Below are positions 1 through 6,648 of a stretch of DNA of 20,242 nt, one piece after another. The stretch comes from an uncultured Novosphingobium sp. (GTDB lineage: Bacteria > Pseudomonadota > Alphaproteobacteria > Sphingomonadales > Sphingomonadaceae): contig CALCQB010000318.1 in NCBI GenBank assembly GCA_937897535.1, positions 1 to 20,242 of the forward strand, written 5' to 3'. The first letter of the stretch is position 1, and every line of letters begins with the position of its first letter. The position numbers and the translations under genes were made by a program. The notes beneath the pieces were generated by a model. That model did not search any database. It saw only the letters and a program-made list of their open reading frames with translations, and was not told where the DNA came from.

Positions 1-79
1 ACACCGGCCCGCTCCCCCGGCCCGACCACCCACAGGGTAACCTTTAACGGGTGGTCGGGCCGGGGGAGCGGGCCGGTGT
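1..79. repeat. Perfect 31-bp inverted repeat, 17-nt spacer
   Basis: Bases 1-31 and 49-79 are exact reverse complements, separated by 17 nt (32-48). The arms are almost pure G/C, so as RNA or single-stranded DNA this would be an exceptionally stable hairpin. No T-run follows on the + strand, so it is not a textbook intrinsic terminator. It lies at the window edge, so it may extend upstream. Frames 2 and 3 of the left arm reach stop codons inside the loop (37-39 and 43-45), so the left arm could be the 3' end of an upstream gene and the right arm an inverted copy of it. Confidence 0.9.
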
Positions 80-109
80 TGCCCCTGCATAAGCAGGATG
101 ACAACCCCC

Positions 110-142
110 TTGACACAATGGAGTCATGTTATACTGTTACAT
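110..142 (+). promoter_or_regulatory. Candidate tonB promoter with overlapping Zur-like palindrome
   Basis: TTGACA at 110-115 is a perfect -35 hexamer and TATACT at 130-135 a good -10, but the spacing is only 14 nt; TGTTAC at 135-140 (19-nt spacing) is an alternative -10. Over the -10 sits the imperfect palindrome ATGTTATACTGTTACAT (126-142). It matches 14 of 17 positions of the core ATGTTATANTATAACAT known for gammaproteobacterial Zur sites when N is counted as a match. It also contains the direct repeat TGTTA/TGTTA (127-131, 135-139). The motif is seen; Zur binding is inference. Confidence 0.5.
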
Positions 143-203
143 CAATACCAACAGTCGCTCAGGCGCGACTCGGGCAAACCGGGCCGCCGGGCGATCCAGA
201 CCC

Positions 204-209
204 AAGGAG
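204..209 (+). promoter_or_regulatory. Ribosome binding site deciding the tonB start
   Basis: AAGGAG lies 8 nt before the ATG at 218. The upstream in-frame ATG at 98 lies before the promoter elements, and the ATG at 213 is out of frame, so 218 is the supported start. Confidence 0.8.
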
Positions 210-217
210 AGCATGCC

Positions 218-895
218 ATGGCCTATGCCGATGCCACCCATACCGGCCGCAAACTCGGGACCGGAGCGGTCGTCCTGCTGATCGAGGCCGGGCTCGGCGT
301 GGCCCTGGTCACCGGGCTGGCCGCGACCGGCTCGATCTCGCCGCGCGAAATCGTCAACACCTTCGATGTGCCCGAGGCCAAGCCGACCACGCCCCCGCCC
401 CCGCCGGTCGACCGCACGGTCAAACGCGACGACAGCGTGATCGACAAGCCCGATACGCTGGTCAAGCTGCCGCCGGTCGGGTCGGGGCCGATCACCTCGA
501 CCGAGGATCTGGGCACTGGCAGCGAAGGCACGTCGGTGCTGGGCGAGGTCGCCTTCCCCACCCCTCAGCCCAGCATCACCCCGCCCCCGCTGTTCAAGCC
601 CAAGAGCGCCGCGCCCAAGGGTGCGTGGAAGCAGTGGGTCACGACCAACGACTATCCCACCCAGGAACTGCGGATGGAGCACGAAGGGACCGCGCGCTAT
701 CGCCTCAGCGTCGACAGCGCCGGCAAGGTCAGTGACTGCACGATCACCGCCAGCAGCGGCTTTGCCGGGCTCGACCGGGCGACCTGCGATACCGTGAGGC
801 GCCGCGCGCGGTTCGAGCCGGCAACCGACGAGGCCGGAGCCCGCACCGCCGGCAGTTTCTCCGGCGCGGTGACCTGGCAGATCCCCAAGGAATGA
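218..895 (+). CDS. tonB: TonB-family energy transducer
   Basis: This 225-aa protein has the three-part layout of TonB. A short cytoplasmic N-terminus is followed by one membrane anchor (about residues 13-34, rich in Leu/Val/Ala/Gly). A proline-rich periplasmic linker follows (about 45-130, including PTTPPPPPVD and PSITPPPLF). The C-terminal TonB domain (about 140-225) contains YPTQELRMEHEGTARYRLSVDSAG in part, with the typical strand-turn pattern and a late RRRARFEPATDE segment. TonB couples the proton-motive force of the inner membrane, via ExbB/ExbD, to outer-membrane receptors that import iron chelates, metals, sugars or vitamins. No exbB/exbD is adjacent, so it stands alone here. The start is set by AAGGAG at 204-209. 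A palindrome over the promoter suggests metal-dependent repression. Family assignment is firm; the substrate is unknown. Confidence 0.9.
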   Translation: MAYADATHTGRKLGTGAVVLLIEAGLGVALVTGLAATGSISPREIVNTFDVPEAKPTTPPPPPVDRTVKRDDSVIDKPDTLVKLPPVGSGPITSTEDLGTGSEGTSVLGEVAFPTPQPSITPPPLFKPKSAAPKGAWKQWVTTNDYPTQELRMEHEGTARYRLSVDSAGKVSDCTITASSGFAGLDRATCDTVRRRARFEPATDEAGARTAGSFSGAVTWQIPKE

Positions 896-917
896 GGCCG
901 TAAGGTCTGCCAGCCCT

Positions 918-945
918 GCCCCGTCCGGCCCGATCCGGGCGGGGC
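918..945 (+). terminator. Hairpin downstream of tonB (no T-run)
   Basis: GCCCCGTCCGG (918-928) pairs with CCGGGCGGGGC (935-945) across a 6-nt loop, with one G-T type mismatch. It sits 22 nt after the tonB stop. No poly-T follows, so it is a weak terminator or an mRNA-stabilising hairpin. Confidence 0.4.
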
Positions 946-1018
946 AACCGCCATAGCGCAATTGTTCCCGCGGATAGATTTGCCATGCTTGCCCGGCCAA
1001 CCGCGCTGCGCTAGCCCG

Positions 1019-1053
1019 ACCTGACCGGGGCGAGTGCAACCTCCCGGTCAGGT
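1019..1053 (+). promoter_or_regulatory. 11-bp perfect hairpin in the chrA leader
   Basis: ACCTGACCGGG (1019-1029) and CCCGGTCAGGT (1043-1053) are exact reverse complements with a 13-nt loop. The structure ends 59 nt before the chrA start. It could be an operator, an attenuator or the end of the tonB transcript. Nothing else recognisable lies in the 217-nt gap between tonB and chrA apart from this and the hairpin at 918-945. Confidence 0.45.
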
Positions 1054-1097
1054 GAAAGCCCAAGCGTTGCCTTTTCATGCAATCCGCCTTGCTGCGG

Positions 1098-1106
1098 AAG
1101 GAAAGG
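1098..1106 (+). promoter_or_regulatory. Ribosome binding site deciding the chrA start
   Basis: AAGGAAAGG sits 6 nt before the ATG at 1113. It lies inside the reading frame that would start from the upstream ATG at 1077, so 1113 is favoured. Confidence 0.6.
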
Positions 1107-1112
1107 CCCTGG

Positions 1113-2432
1113 ATGACTCCCGCTTCCCCCTCCCCCACTTTCGCCGAACTGGTCCGCGTTTCGGCGCGGATCGGCTGCCTCAGCTTTGGCGGCCCGGTCG
1201 GCCAGATCGCGCTGATGCACCGCGAGTTCGTCGAGGAGCTCGGCTGGATCGAGGAGGACGAATACCTCCACGCGCTGAACTTCTGCCACTTGCTGCCCGG
1301 GCCCGAGGCGCAGCAGCTCGCCACCTGGATCGGCTGGAAGCTCCACGGGACCAAGGGCGGGCTGGTGGCCGGGCTGCTGTTCGTGATCCCCGGTGCGCTG
1401 ACCATTCTGGCGCTGTCGATCCTCTATGGCTTCGCCGCCCGGCTCGACTGGTTCGCCGCGCTGTTCCTGGGGATCAAGGCAGCGGTGCTGGCGATCATCG
1501 TCCAGGCGCTGCTGCGGATCGCCGGGCGGACCCTCAATTCCCCGCTCAAGCGGGTGATCGCCGCAGTTTCATTCCTCGGCCTGGCGCTGTTCGCGCTGCC
1601 GTTCCCGCTGGTGGTGCTCGGCGCGGGGCTGATCGGCGCGGCCGCTGCTGCACTCAATCCCGATCTGCTCGCGCTCAAGCCGATGACCAAGGCCCCGCCG
1701 ACCGCGCCGCGCCCATGGGGCCATACGATCCGTTCGATCCTGATCGGCGGCGCGCTGTGGGCCGCGCCGCTGGTGGCGGTCTTCGCGCTGCTCGGGCCGG
1801 ATCATGTGCTGTGGGACATCGGCACGTTCTTTTCCAAGCTCGCGGTGGTGACCTTCGGCGGGGCCTATGCGGTGCTGGCCTACATGGCCCAGCAGGCGGT
1901 CCAGGACTTCGGCTGGCTCAGCGCGGGCGAAATGGCTGACGGGCTGGGCCTCGCCGAAACGACGCCGGGGCCGCTGATCATGGTGACGCAGTATGTCGGC
2001 TACCTCGCCGCGTTTCGCTCGCCCGAACCGTTCAGCCCGGTCGTGGCCGGGGTGATCGGCGCCGGGCTGACCACCTGGGTCACCTTCGCGCCGTGCTTCC
2101 TGTGGATCTTCGCACTGGCCCCGTGGCTCGAGCGGCTCGAGCACGCCCAGCGGCTCAAGGGCGCGCTCAGCGCGATCACCGCCGCGATCGTCGGGGTGAT
2201 CGGCAGCCTCGCGCTGTGGTTCGCGCTGCACGTGCTGTTTGCGCAGCTCAAGCCGGTCACGCTCGGCCCGGCGGCATTCGACCTGCCGGTGCTGACCAGC
2301 CTCGACTGGCGCGCGGCGCTGCTGGCGCTGGTTGCGGCCGGGCTGATCTTCGGCGCGAAATGGAGCGTGCTGCGGGTCCTTCCGGTCGCGGCGCTGGGCG
2401 GGCTGCTGCTCGGCACTCTTACCGGAATTTAA
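1113..2432 (+). CDS. chrA: Chromate transporter, CHR family (two-domain form)
   Basis: A 439-aa inner-membrane protein with about 10-12 hydrophobic segments arranged as two homologous halves, the long form of the CHR family. The first half opens with the CHR signature CLSFGGPVGQIALMHRE, followed by HLLPGPEAQQLATWIG. The second half repeats it degenerately as VTFGGAYAVLAYMAQQAV and TTPGPLIMVTQYVGY. Characterised members export chromate using the proton-motive force; some homologues may move other oxyanions. Start 1113 is chosen over 1077 because AAGGAAAGG precedes it at the right distance. A 23-nt gap leads into the next gene on the same strand, so the two are probably cotranscribed. No chrB regulator is nearby. 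Family is certain; chromate as the actual substrate is by homology only. Confidence 0.92.
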   Translation: MTPASPSPTFAELVRVSARIGCLSFGGPVGQIALMHREFVEELGWIEEDEYLHALNFCHLLPGPEAQQLATWIGWKLHGTKGGLVAGLLFVIPGALTILALSILYGFAARLDWFAALFLGIKAAVLAIIVQALLRIAGRTLNSPLKRVIAAVSFLGLALFALPFPLVVLGAGLIGAAAAALNPDLLALKPMTKAPPTAPRPWGHTIRSILIGGALWAAPLVAVFALLGPDHVLWDIGTFFSKLAVVTFGGAYAVLAYMAQQAVQDFGWLSAGEMADGLGLAETTPGPLIMVTQYVGYLAAFRSPEPFSPVVAGVIGAGLTTWVTFAPCFLWIFALAPWLERLEHAQRLKGALSAITAAIVGVIGSLALWFALHVLFAQLKPVTLGPAAFDLPVLTSLDWRAALLALVAAGLIFGAKWSVLRVLPVAALGGLLLGTLTGI

Positions 2433-2455
2433 CCCGCCAGGGCTAAGGCGGGAGG

Positions 2456-3307
2456 ATGTCGGACAGCATCTTCCCGCCCGCAACCCGCGCGGCCTTTGCC
2501 GCGGCCTATCCCGCGCGCCCGGTCAAGCTGAACCATACCCTGCTCGAGCATCCGCTGCTGACGCTGGCGGCGCTGGCCGACCTGGCCGAGACGCTGCCCG
2601 CACACGAAATCGAGTTCAATCCGGGCGATCTGCCGATCGGGATCAAGCCGGAAGACGTGCCCAAAAGCACGCTGACCGTTGGCGAGACGATCCGCAATAT
2701 CGGCCAGGCCGGATCATGGGTCGCGCTCAAGCGGATCGAGCAGGCCCCGGCCTATCGCGACCTGCTCCACGCGGTGCTGGGCCAGCTGGCCGACATCGTC
2801 GAGCCGCGCACCGGCGCGATGATGCAGCTTGAAGGGTTCGTGTTCATCAGTTCGCCGGCTTCGGTCACCCCGTTCCACTTCGATCCCGAACACAACATCC
2901 TGCTGCAACTGCGCGGGTCGAAGACGATGACGGTGTTCCCGGTCGAGGACGAAGCGATGTTCTCGGCCGACATTCATGAGCGCTTTCACCTCGGGCTGCA
3001 TCACCGCAACCTCAGCTGGTTCGATGGCTATGCCGCGCAGGGGCAGGAATTTCCGCTTGCCCCGGGCGAAGCGATCCACGTCCCGGTCAAGGCCCCGCAC
3101 TGGGTCAAGAACGGCGGCGAACCTTCGGTCTCGCTGTCGATCACCTGGCGCTCGGACTGGTCCTATGCCGAAGCCGACGCGCGGGCCTTCAACCACGTGC
3201 TGCGCAAGATCGGGCTGCGGCCCGCCAGCCCCGGCCCGTTCCCGGAGCAGAATCGCGGCAAGGCGCTGGCCTGGCGCGCGATGCGCAAGCTGCGCGGGGC
3301 GGCCTAG
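2456..3307 (+). CDS. Cupin-like / JmjC-fold protein, putative Fe(II) oxygenase
   Basis: A 283-aa soluble protein. The core (about 115-235) looks like a double-stranded beta-helix. FHFDPEHNILLQLRG supplies His141 and Asp143 in an HxD pair, followed by LQLRGSKTMTVFP. The later strand VPVKAPHWVKNGG supplies His215. An HxD...H triad is the usual iron ligand set of JmjC / 2-oxoglutarate-dependent oxygenases, so hydroxylation of a protein or small molecule is plausible. No characterised orthologue is recognised and the substrate is unknown. The gene starts 23 nt after the chrA stop. GGAGG abuts the ATG directly and AAGG at 2445-2448 has better spacing. It is probably cotranscribed with chrA, though a functional link to chromate is not evident. 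Confidence 0.8.
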   Translation: MSDSIFPPATRAAFAAAYPARPVKLNHTLLEHPLLTLAALADLAETLPAHEIEFNPGDLPIGIKPEDVPKSTLTVGETIRNIGQAGSWVALKRIEQAPAYRDLLHAVLGQLADIVEPRTGAMMQLEGFVFISSPASVTPFHFDPEHNILLQLRGSKTMTVFPVEDEAMFSADIHERFHLGLHHRNLSWFDGYAAQGQEFPLAPGEAIHVPVKAPHWVKNGGEPSVSLSITWRSDWSYAEADARAFNHVLRKIGLRPASPGPFPEQNRGKALAWRAMRKLRGAA

Positions 3308-3333
3308 ATTACCTAGCAATGACCTGCATTACC

Positions 3334-3506
3334 TTCCCCCTCTCCCCGGTGGGGAGAGGATATGGAGGCTTGGCAGCTAGCTGTCTGGCCGGAGTTGGCG
3401 TGGGGGTTCGACCCGGCTTGGCACGCAGCGTCGAGCCCCCATTCCCAGCTTCGCTAGCCGCTCAAGCGGCAAGCTGCGCTACCTCTCCCCGCCGGGGAGA
3501 GGTGGA
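3334..3506. repeat. Palindromic intergenic element (REP/MITE-like), about 170 bp
   Basis: Two small hairpins bound the element: CCTCTCCCC/GGGGAGAGG at 3339-3347/3351-3359 and again at 3482-3490/3494-3502, each with a 3-nt loop. Between them are nested symmetric pairs: GCTAGC at 3376-3381 and 3453-3458, and GGGGGTTCGAC at 3402-3412 against GTCGAGCCCCC at 3430-3440 (one mismatch). All pairs share nearly the same centre, near 3417-3421, so the whole stretch is one imperfect inverted repeat. It fills the gap between two convergent genes, and no ORF in it looks real. Similar CCTCTCCCC-bounded elements are common between genes in proteobacteria (from memory). Confidence 0.8.
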
Positions 3507-3533
3507 CTAACCGGCCCGCAAGCAAGCTGCGGC

Positions 3534-5627
3534 TTACTTGCCCCGCGCCTTGCCGCGCGCCTTGGCTTCGGCCTCGTCTGACTTTCGGGCCTGTTCGGCC
3601 TCCGCCTCGGTCGGCGCATAGTCGCTCGGCGCGCGGACGTAGACCCCGACGTTCGACAGCTCGAGCAGGTCGGCCCGGGCCCGCGGCGCGCGGGCGACCG
3701 GCAACTCGCTGGCCAGTGCGCGGGTATCGGCTTCCATCGTCACAACCCCGTCCTTGAGGCTGACCGTGCGGCGGATCCGGTAGAGATCGCCGACCGTCCG
3801 GTCGACCGCGTCTCCGCCCTGCAGGCGGAACCCCTTGCCGCCATACGGCAGCACGATCGTGACCTTGCTTGACCACCAGTCCGGATAGTTGAAGGCGAAC
3901 GGCGCGTCGGTGTTGATTTCGCCTTCGCGGGCGATGTTGAAGCGCCAGCCGATCCGCGAACGATCGACCTCATACCAGCGGGCGCCAAGGTCGGAAGTCC
4001 ATTCCATCTGGGCGGTGCCGGTCATGGTCAGCACGAAATCCCCGGTTGCGGGATCGGAGTAGGTCCCGACCTTGCCCGGCGCGATCGCATCGAAGCCGTC
4101 GCGCCAGACCTTGCGCAGCTCGCGGTTGCGCTCGGCCGCCGAAAAGCCGGCAAAACGCTGACGCACCGACGAGGCATCGGGGCCGGAAAAGCGCATTTCC
4201 GCCGTGGCCGGGGCCGGCACGTCGAGCCCCTTGCTGGCGTCGATCGACAGGGTCACCGCAGTGGCCGGGCGGGCCAGCGGTTCGGGCACGATCGCCACCA
4301 GCGCGCTGCCCGTGGCGGTCACCGGCAGGCCAAAGCGGTAGTTCGGCACCTCCAGCCGGTCGAGATGTTCGTCCCCCAGCCGGGTCCCGTCGAGCCAGTA
4401 GCTCTTGCCGTCGATCCTGGCCTCGACGATGACATGGTCGAACGCCTCCATCGCCGGCAGCCGCGCGCCGACCAGATCGCCCTCCTGGGTATGGACCAGC
4501 ACCGGCCGGGCCTCGATCCCCAGTTCCTTGAGCAGCGCGACCAGCAGCACGGTCTTGCCCTTGCAATCGCCGAACCGGCGGGCCCAGGTCTGGTCGGCCT
4601 TGGCGGGTACGAACCCGCCGGCATTCATCCCCAGAAACAGGTAGCGGACCTGCTTTTCGACCAGTTGCAATGCCAGTTCGGCCCGGCGCTTGGGATCGCC
4701 CGACTGGGCCGCGATCCTGGCCGCCTCGGCCTTGACCGGGCTGCCGGGCGCAAGCGCGGCGGCGTCGGCATAAAGCGGCGAAAATAGCCGCGAGACCGAT
4801 TGCCAGTCCTTGAATTCGGTCACTTCGACCGCGTTGACCACGGTGAACCGGCGCGGCGCATTCTCGGGCGCGCGCGGGGCGGTGCTGTCGAAGATATCGG
4901 CAACCAGTTCGGTCCCTTGCGCGGTCTTTTTGACCTTGGGCTGGAGGATTCCTGGAAAGGTCCGCCACTGGATCTGCTTGTCCTTGTTCCACAGCATCCG
5001 GACCCGGAACCGGCCAAAGGTCGCGCCGTCGCTCGGCCCGACCAGATATTCCGAAAAGCCCTGCATCGCCGGATCCCGGCGCACGACGGTATAGGCCAGT
5101 TCGACCACGTCACCCACCCGCAGATCCTCGGGCTGCATCGTCGCAGTCAGCCGCCCGTCAAGCATCGCGCTTTCCATCCGGGTTTCGCGCTGGATCACCT
5201 TGATCCCGCTGCCGTCGCCGAGCAGGTCAATCGGCTTGCCATCGCGCAGCACCCGGTACTTGTGGATCGTCAGCACCTCGAGGCTGGGGTCCCAATCGAC
5301 CTTGAGCGTCCCCGAATCGAGCCCTTCGGCGCTGCCGATGATCCAGGCCACCCCATAGTAGGTCGCCTCGTCGTCCTTCGAAAACTTGACCTGGACATCG
5401 CCGAGCAGGTCGATCGTCGCCGCGCCATCGGCCGCGGCCGGCGCCTTGGGCAGCGGCGCGACATCGATCCAGGCTGGCGGCGGGGCGACCAACGGCCGCG
5501 CCATGCTGAGCGCAGGCACTGTCGAAACCGGTGGTGGAGAACCTTGCGGGAAGACACCGCCGGGGGCATCGGCCAGGACCAGCGCCGGACAGGCGATCAG
5601 AAACAGGGCAAGCTTCGAAAATCGCAT
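3534..5627 (-). CDS. DUF3857 and transglutaminase-like domain protein, exported
   Basis: A 697-aa protein with a signal peptide at residues 1-20 (MRFSK, then a hydrophobic run ending VLA-D), so it is periplasmic or surface-exposed. Residues about 70-265 match the DUF3857 pattern (beta-rich, with ETRMESAMLDGRLT and DLRVGDVVELAYTVVRRDP). Residues about 290-420 form a transglutaminase-like core with a full Cys-His-Asp triad: Cys355 in RRFGDCKGKT, His398 in AFDHVIVEA and Asp413 in SYWLDGTR. The rest is a beta-rich C-terminal region ending in a charged Ala/Glu/Lys tail. Bacterial members are often predicted cysteine proteases or cross-linking enzymes; no substrate is known. The hydrolase gene upstream ends 78 nt away on the same strand. 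Confidence 0.88.
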   Translation of the reverse strand: MRFSKLALFLIACPALVLADAPGGVFPQGSPPPVSTVPALSMARPLVAPPPAWIDVAPLPKAPAAADGAATIDLLGDVQVKFSKDDEATYYGVAWIIGSAEGLDSGTLKVDWDPSLEVLTIHKYRVLRDGKPIDLLGDGSGIKVIQRETRMESAMLDGRLTATMQPEDLRVGDVVELAYTVVRRDPAMQGFSEYLVGPSDGATFGRFRVRMLWNKDKQIQWRTFPGILQPKVKKTAQGTELVADIFDSTAPRAPENAPRRFTVVNAVEVTEFKDWQSVSRLFSPLYADAAALAPGSPVKAEAARIAAQSGDPKRRAELALQLVEKQVRYLFLGMNAGGFVPAKADQTWARRFGDCKGKTVLLVALLKELGIEARPVLVHTQEGDLVGARLPAMEAFDHVIVEARIDGKSYWLDGTRLGDEHLDRLEVPNYRFGLPVTATGSALVAIVPEPLARPATAVTLSIDASKGLDVPAPATAEMRFSGPDASSVRQRFAGFSAAERNRELRKVWRDGFDAIAPGKVGTYSDPATGDFVLTMTGTAQMEWTSDLGARWYEVDRSRIGWRFNIAREGEINTDAPFAFNYPDWWSSKVTIVLPYGGKGFRLQGGDAVDRTVGDLYRIRRTVSLKDGVVTMEADTRALASELPVARAPRARADLLELSNVGVYVRAPSDYAPTEAEAEQARKSDEAEAKARGKARGK

Positions 5628-5705
5628 AACAATCCCCCTGCGGCGCAGCTCACGCGGCAGCTCGCCAAGGCTTAAGGATTTCAGGAGCGCTGTCGAGGGG
5701 GCAGT

Positions 5706-6554
5706 TCAGCCCCGGGCTGGCATGACCCGGGACAGGAATTCGATCACCGAGGCATTGAATTCATCGTTGCGGTCGCCCGCCACCATGTGCCCGGCCCCGC
5801 GAATATCGACGATCTCCAGCGCCGGGATCCGGCGGCGCAGGTCGGCCACCCCGTCATCATCGACAATGTCGCTTTTCATGCCGCGGATCAGCAGGGTCGG
5901 GACCCGGTCGGTCCAGTCGGCAGCGTCCATCAGTTCGAGCAGAAAGCGCGGATCGCCCCGGTCCGACTTCATCCAGCGCGGATCCCAGTGCCACCGGTAA
6001 CGATTATCGTCCCCCTTGCGCAGGTTCTTGTTGAGCCCGGACAGGTCCTTGGGCCGGGGCCGTTCGGGATAGTAGGCCGAAATCGCGTCCGCCGCCTCTT
6101 CCAGGCTGGCGAATCCGTCGGGACTGGCGGTCATGAAGGCGGTGATCTTGGCAACGCCTTTCGGTGACATCTTGGGGACGATATCGACTAGCACCAGTGC
6201 GGCCGGATCGAGCCCGCGTGACGCCGCGACCATCGCGGTGATCCCGCCCAGCGAGGCCCCGACCAGTGCGAACGGGCGCGAGCCGATCGCCGCCACCGCC
6301 GCCAGATCGTCGGCGCGGCTTTCCAGGCTGTAGTCGCCGTCGGGCGACCAGTCGCTGTCGCCATGCCCGCGCAGGTCGTAATTGATCGCGTAGTAACCCG
6401 CGTCGGCGAGCTGGTGCTCGGCCTTGTCCCACGAATGGCGGGTCTGCCCGCCGCCGTGGCCCAGCACCACCGTCGGCGCGCCGTTGCGCCCGGCCACGTC
6501 AGCGGCGATTTCAACCCCGGGGGCAACGGGAATGCGGATTGTTTCGGTGTGCAT
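5706..6554 (-). CDS. Alpha/beta hydrolase
   Basis: A 282-aa alpha/beta-hydrolase-fold enzyme with a complete set of landmarks. HGGG at 33-36 is the oxyanion loop, YDLRGHGDSD follows, and Ser101 in GASLGG is the nucleophile elbow. An acidic residue lies in GMKSDIVDDDG (about 229-234), and His256 is in GAGHMVAGDRND. A cap region lies between about 130 and 215. No signal peptide is visible, so it is cytoplasmic. Substrate cannot be told; esters, epoxides or C-C bonds are all possible in this fold. The start has no clear Shine-Dalgarno sequence. Forty-two nt upstream lies a 19-bp near-palindrome (6597-6615) identical to one before the OYE gene at 13332, hinting at shared control. Confidence 0.88.
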   Translation of the reverse strand: MHTETIRIPVAPGVEIAADVAGRNGAPTVVLGHGGGQTRHSWDKAEHQLADAGYYAINYDLRGHGDSDWSPDGDYSLESRADDLAAVAAIGSRPFALVGASLGGITAMVAASRGLDPAALVLVDIVPKMSPKGVAKITAFMTASPDGFASLEEAADAISAYYPERPRPKDLSGLNKNLRKGDDNRYRWHWDPRWMKSDRGDPRFLLELMDAADWTDRVPTLLIRGMKSDIVDDDGVADLRRRIPALEIVDIRGAGHMVAGDRNDEFNASVIEFLSRVMPARG

Positions 6555-6596
6555 GGGAACGGACTTGAGCCGCCATGGCCGGGCAGGTCAAGCGGG

Positions 6597-6615
6597 AATT
6601 TAACCGCGCGATTAA
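6597..6615 (-). promoter_or_regulatory. Candidate operator, copy 1 (TTAA-CGCGCG-TTAA near-palindrome)
   Basis: On the minus strand this reads TTAATCGCGCGGTTAAATT, ending 42 nt before the alpha/beta hydrolase start. The core TTAATCGCGCGGTTAA is a 16-bp palindrome but for one base pair. The same 19 bases occur at 13282-13300 in the same orientation relative to the downstream gene. TTAAAT at its 3' edge could serve as a -10 element. The identity is seen; repressor binding is inference. Confidence 0.65.
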
Positions 6616-6648
6616 GTTGCATTTGCCCGGTTCACGGGCGACGTTGGT

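Noticed and set aside
896..1112. Riboswitch upstream of chrA
   Set aside because: Only simple hairpins are visible, with no conserved riboswitch core such as the fluoride, manganese or SAM types.
137..1405. 422-codon minus-strand frame across tonB and the start of chrA
   Set aside because: Shadow of tonB and chrA; spans the promoter and hairpins and has no domain signal.
2424..2433. Third copy of the TTAA operator motif (AATTTAACC near the chrA stop)
   Set aside because: Only 9 bases match and the CGCGCG core and second half-site are missing.
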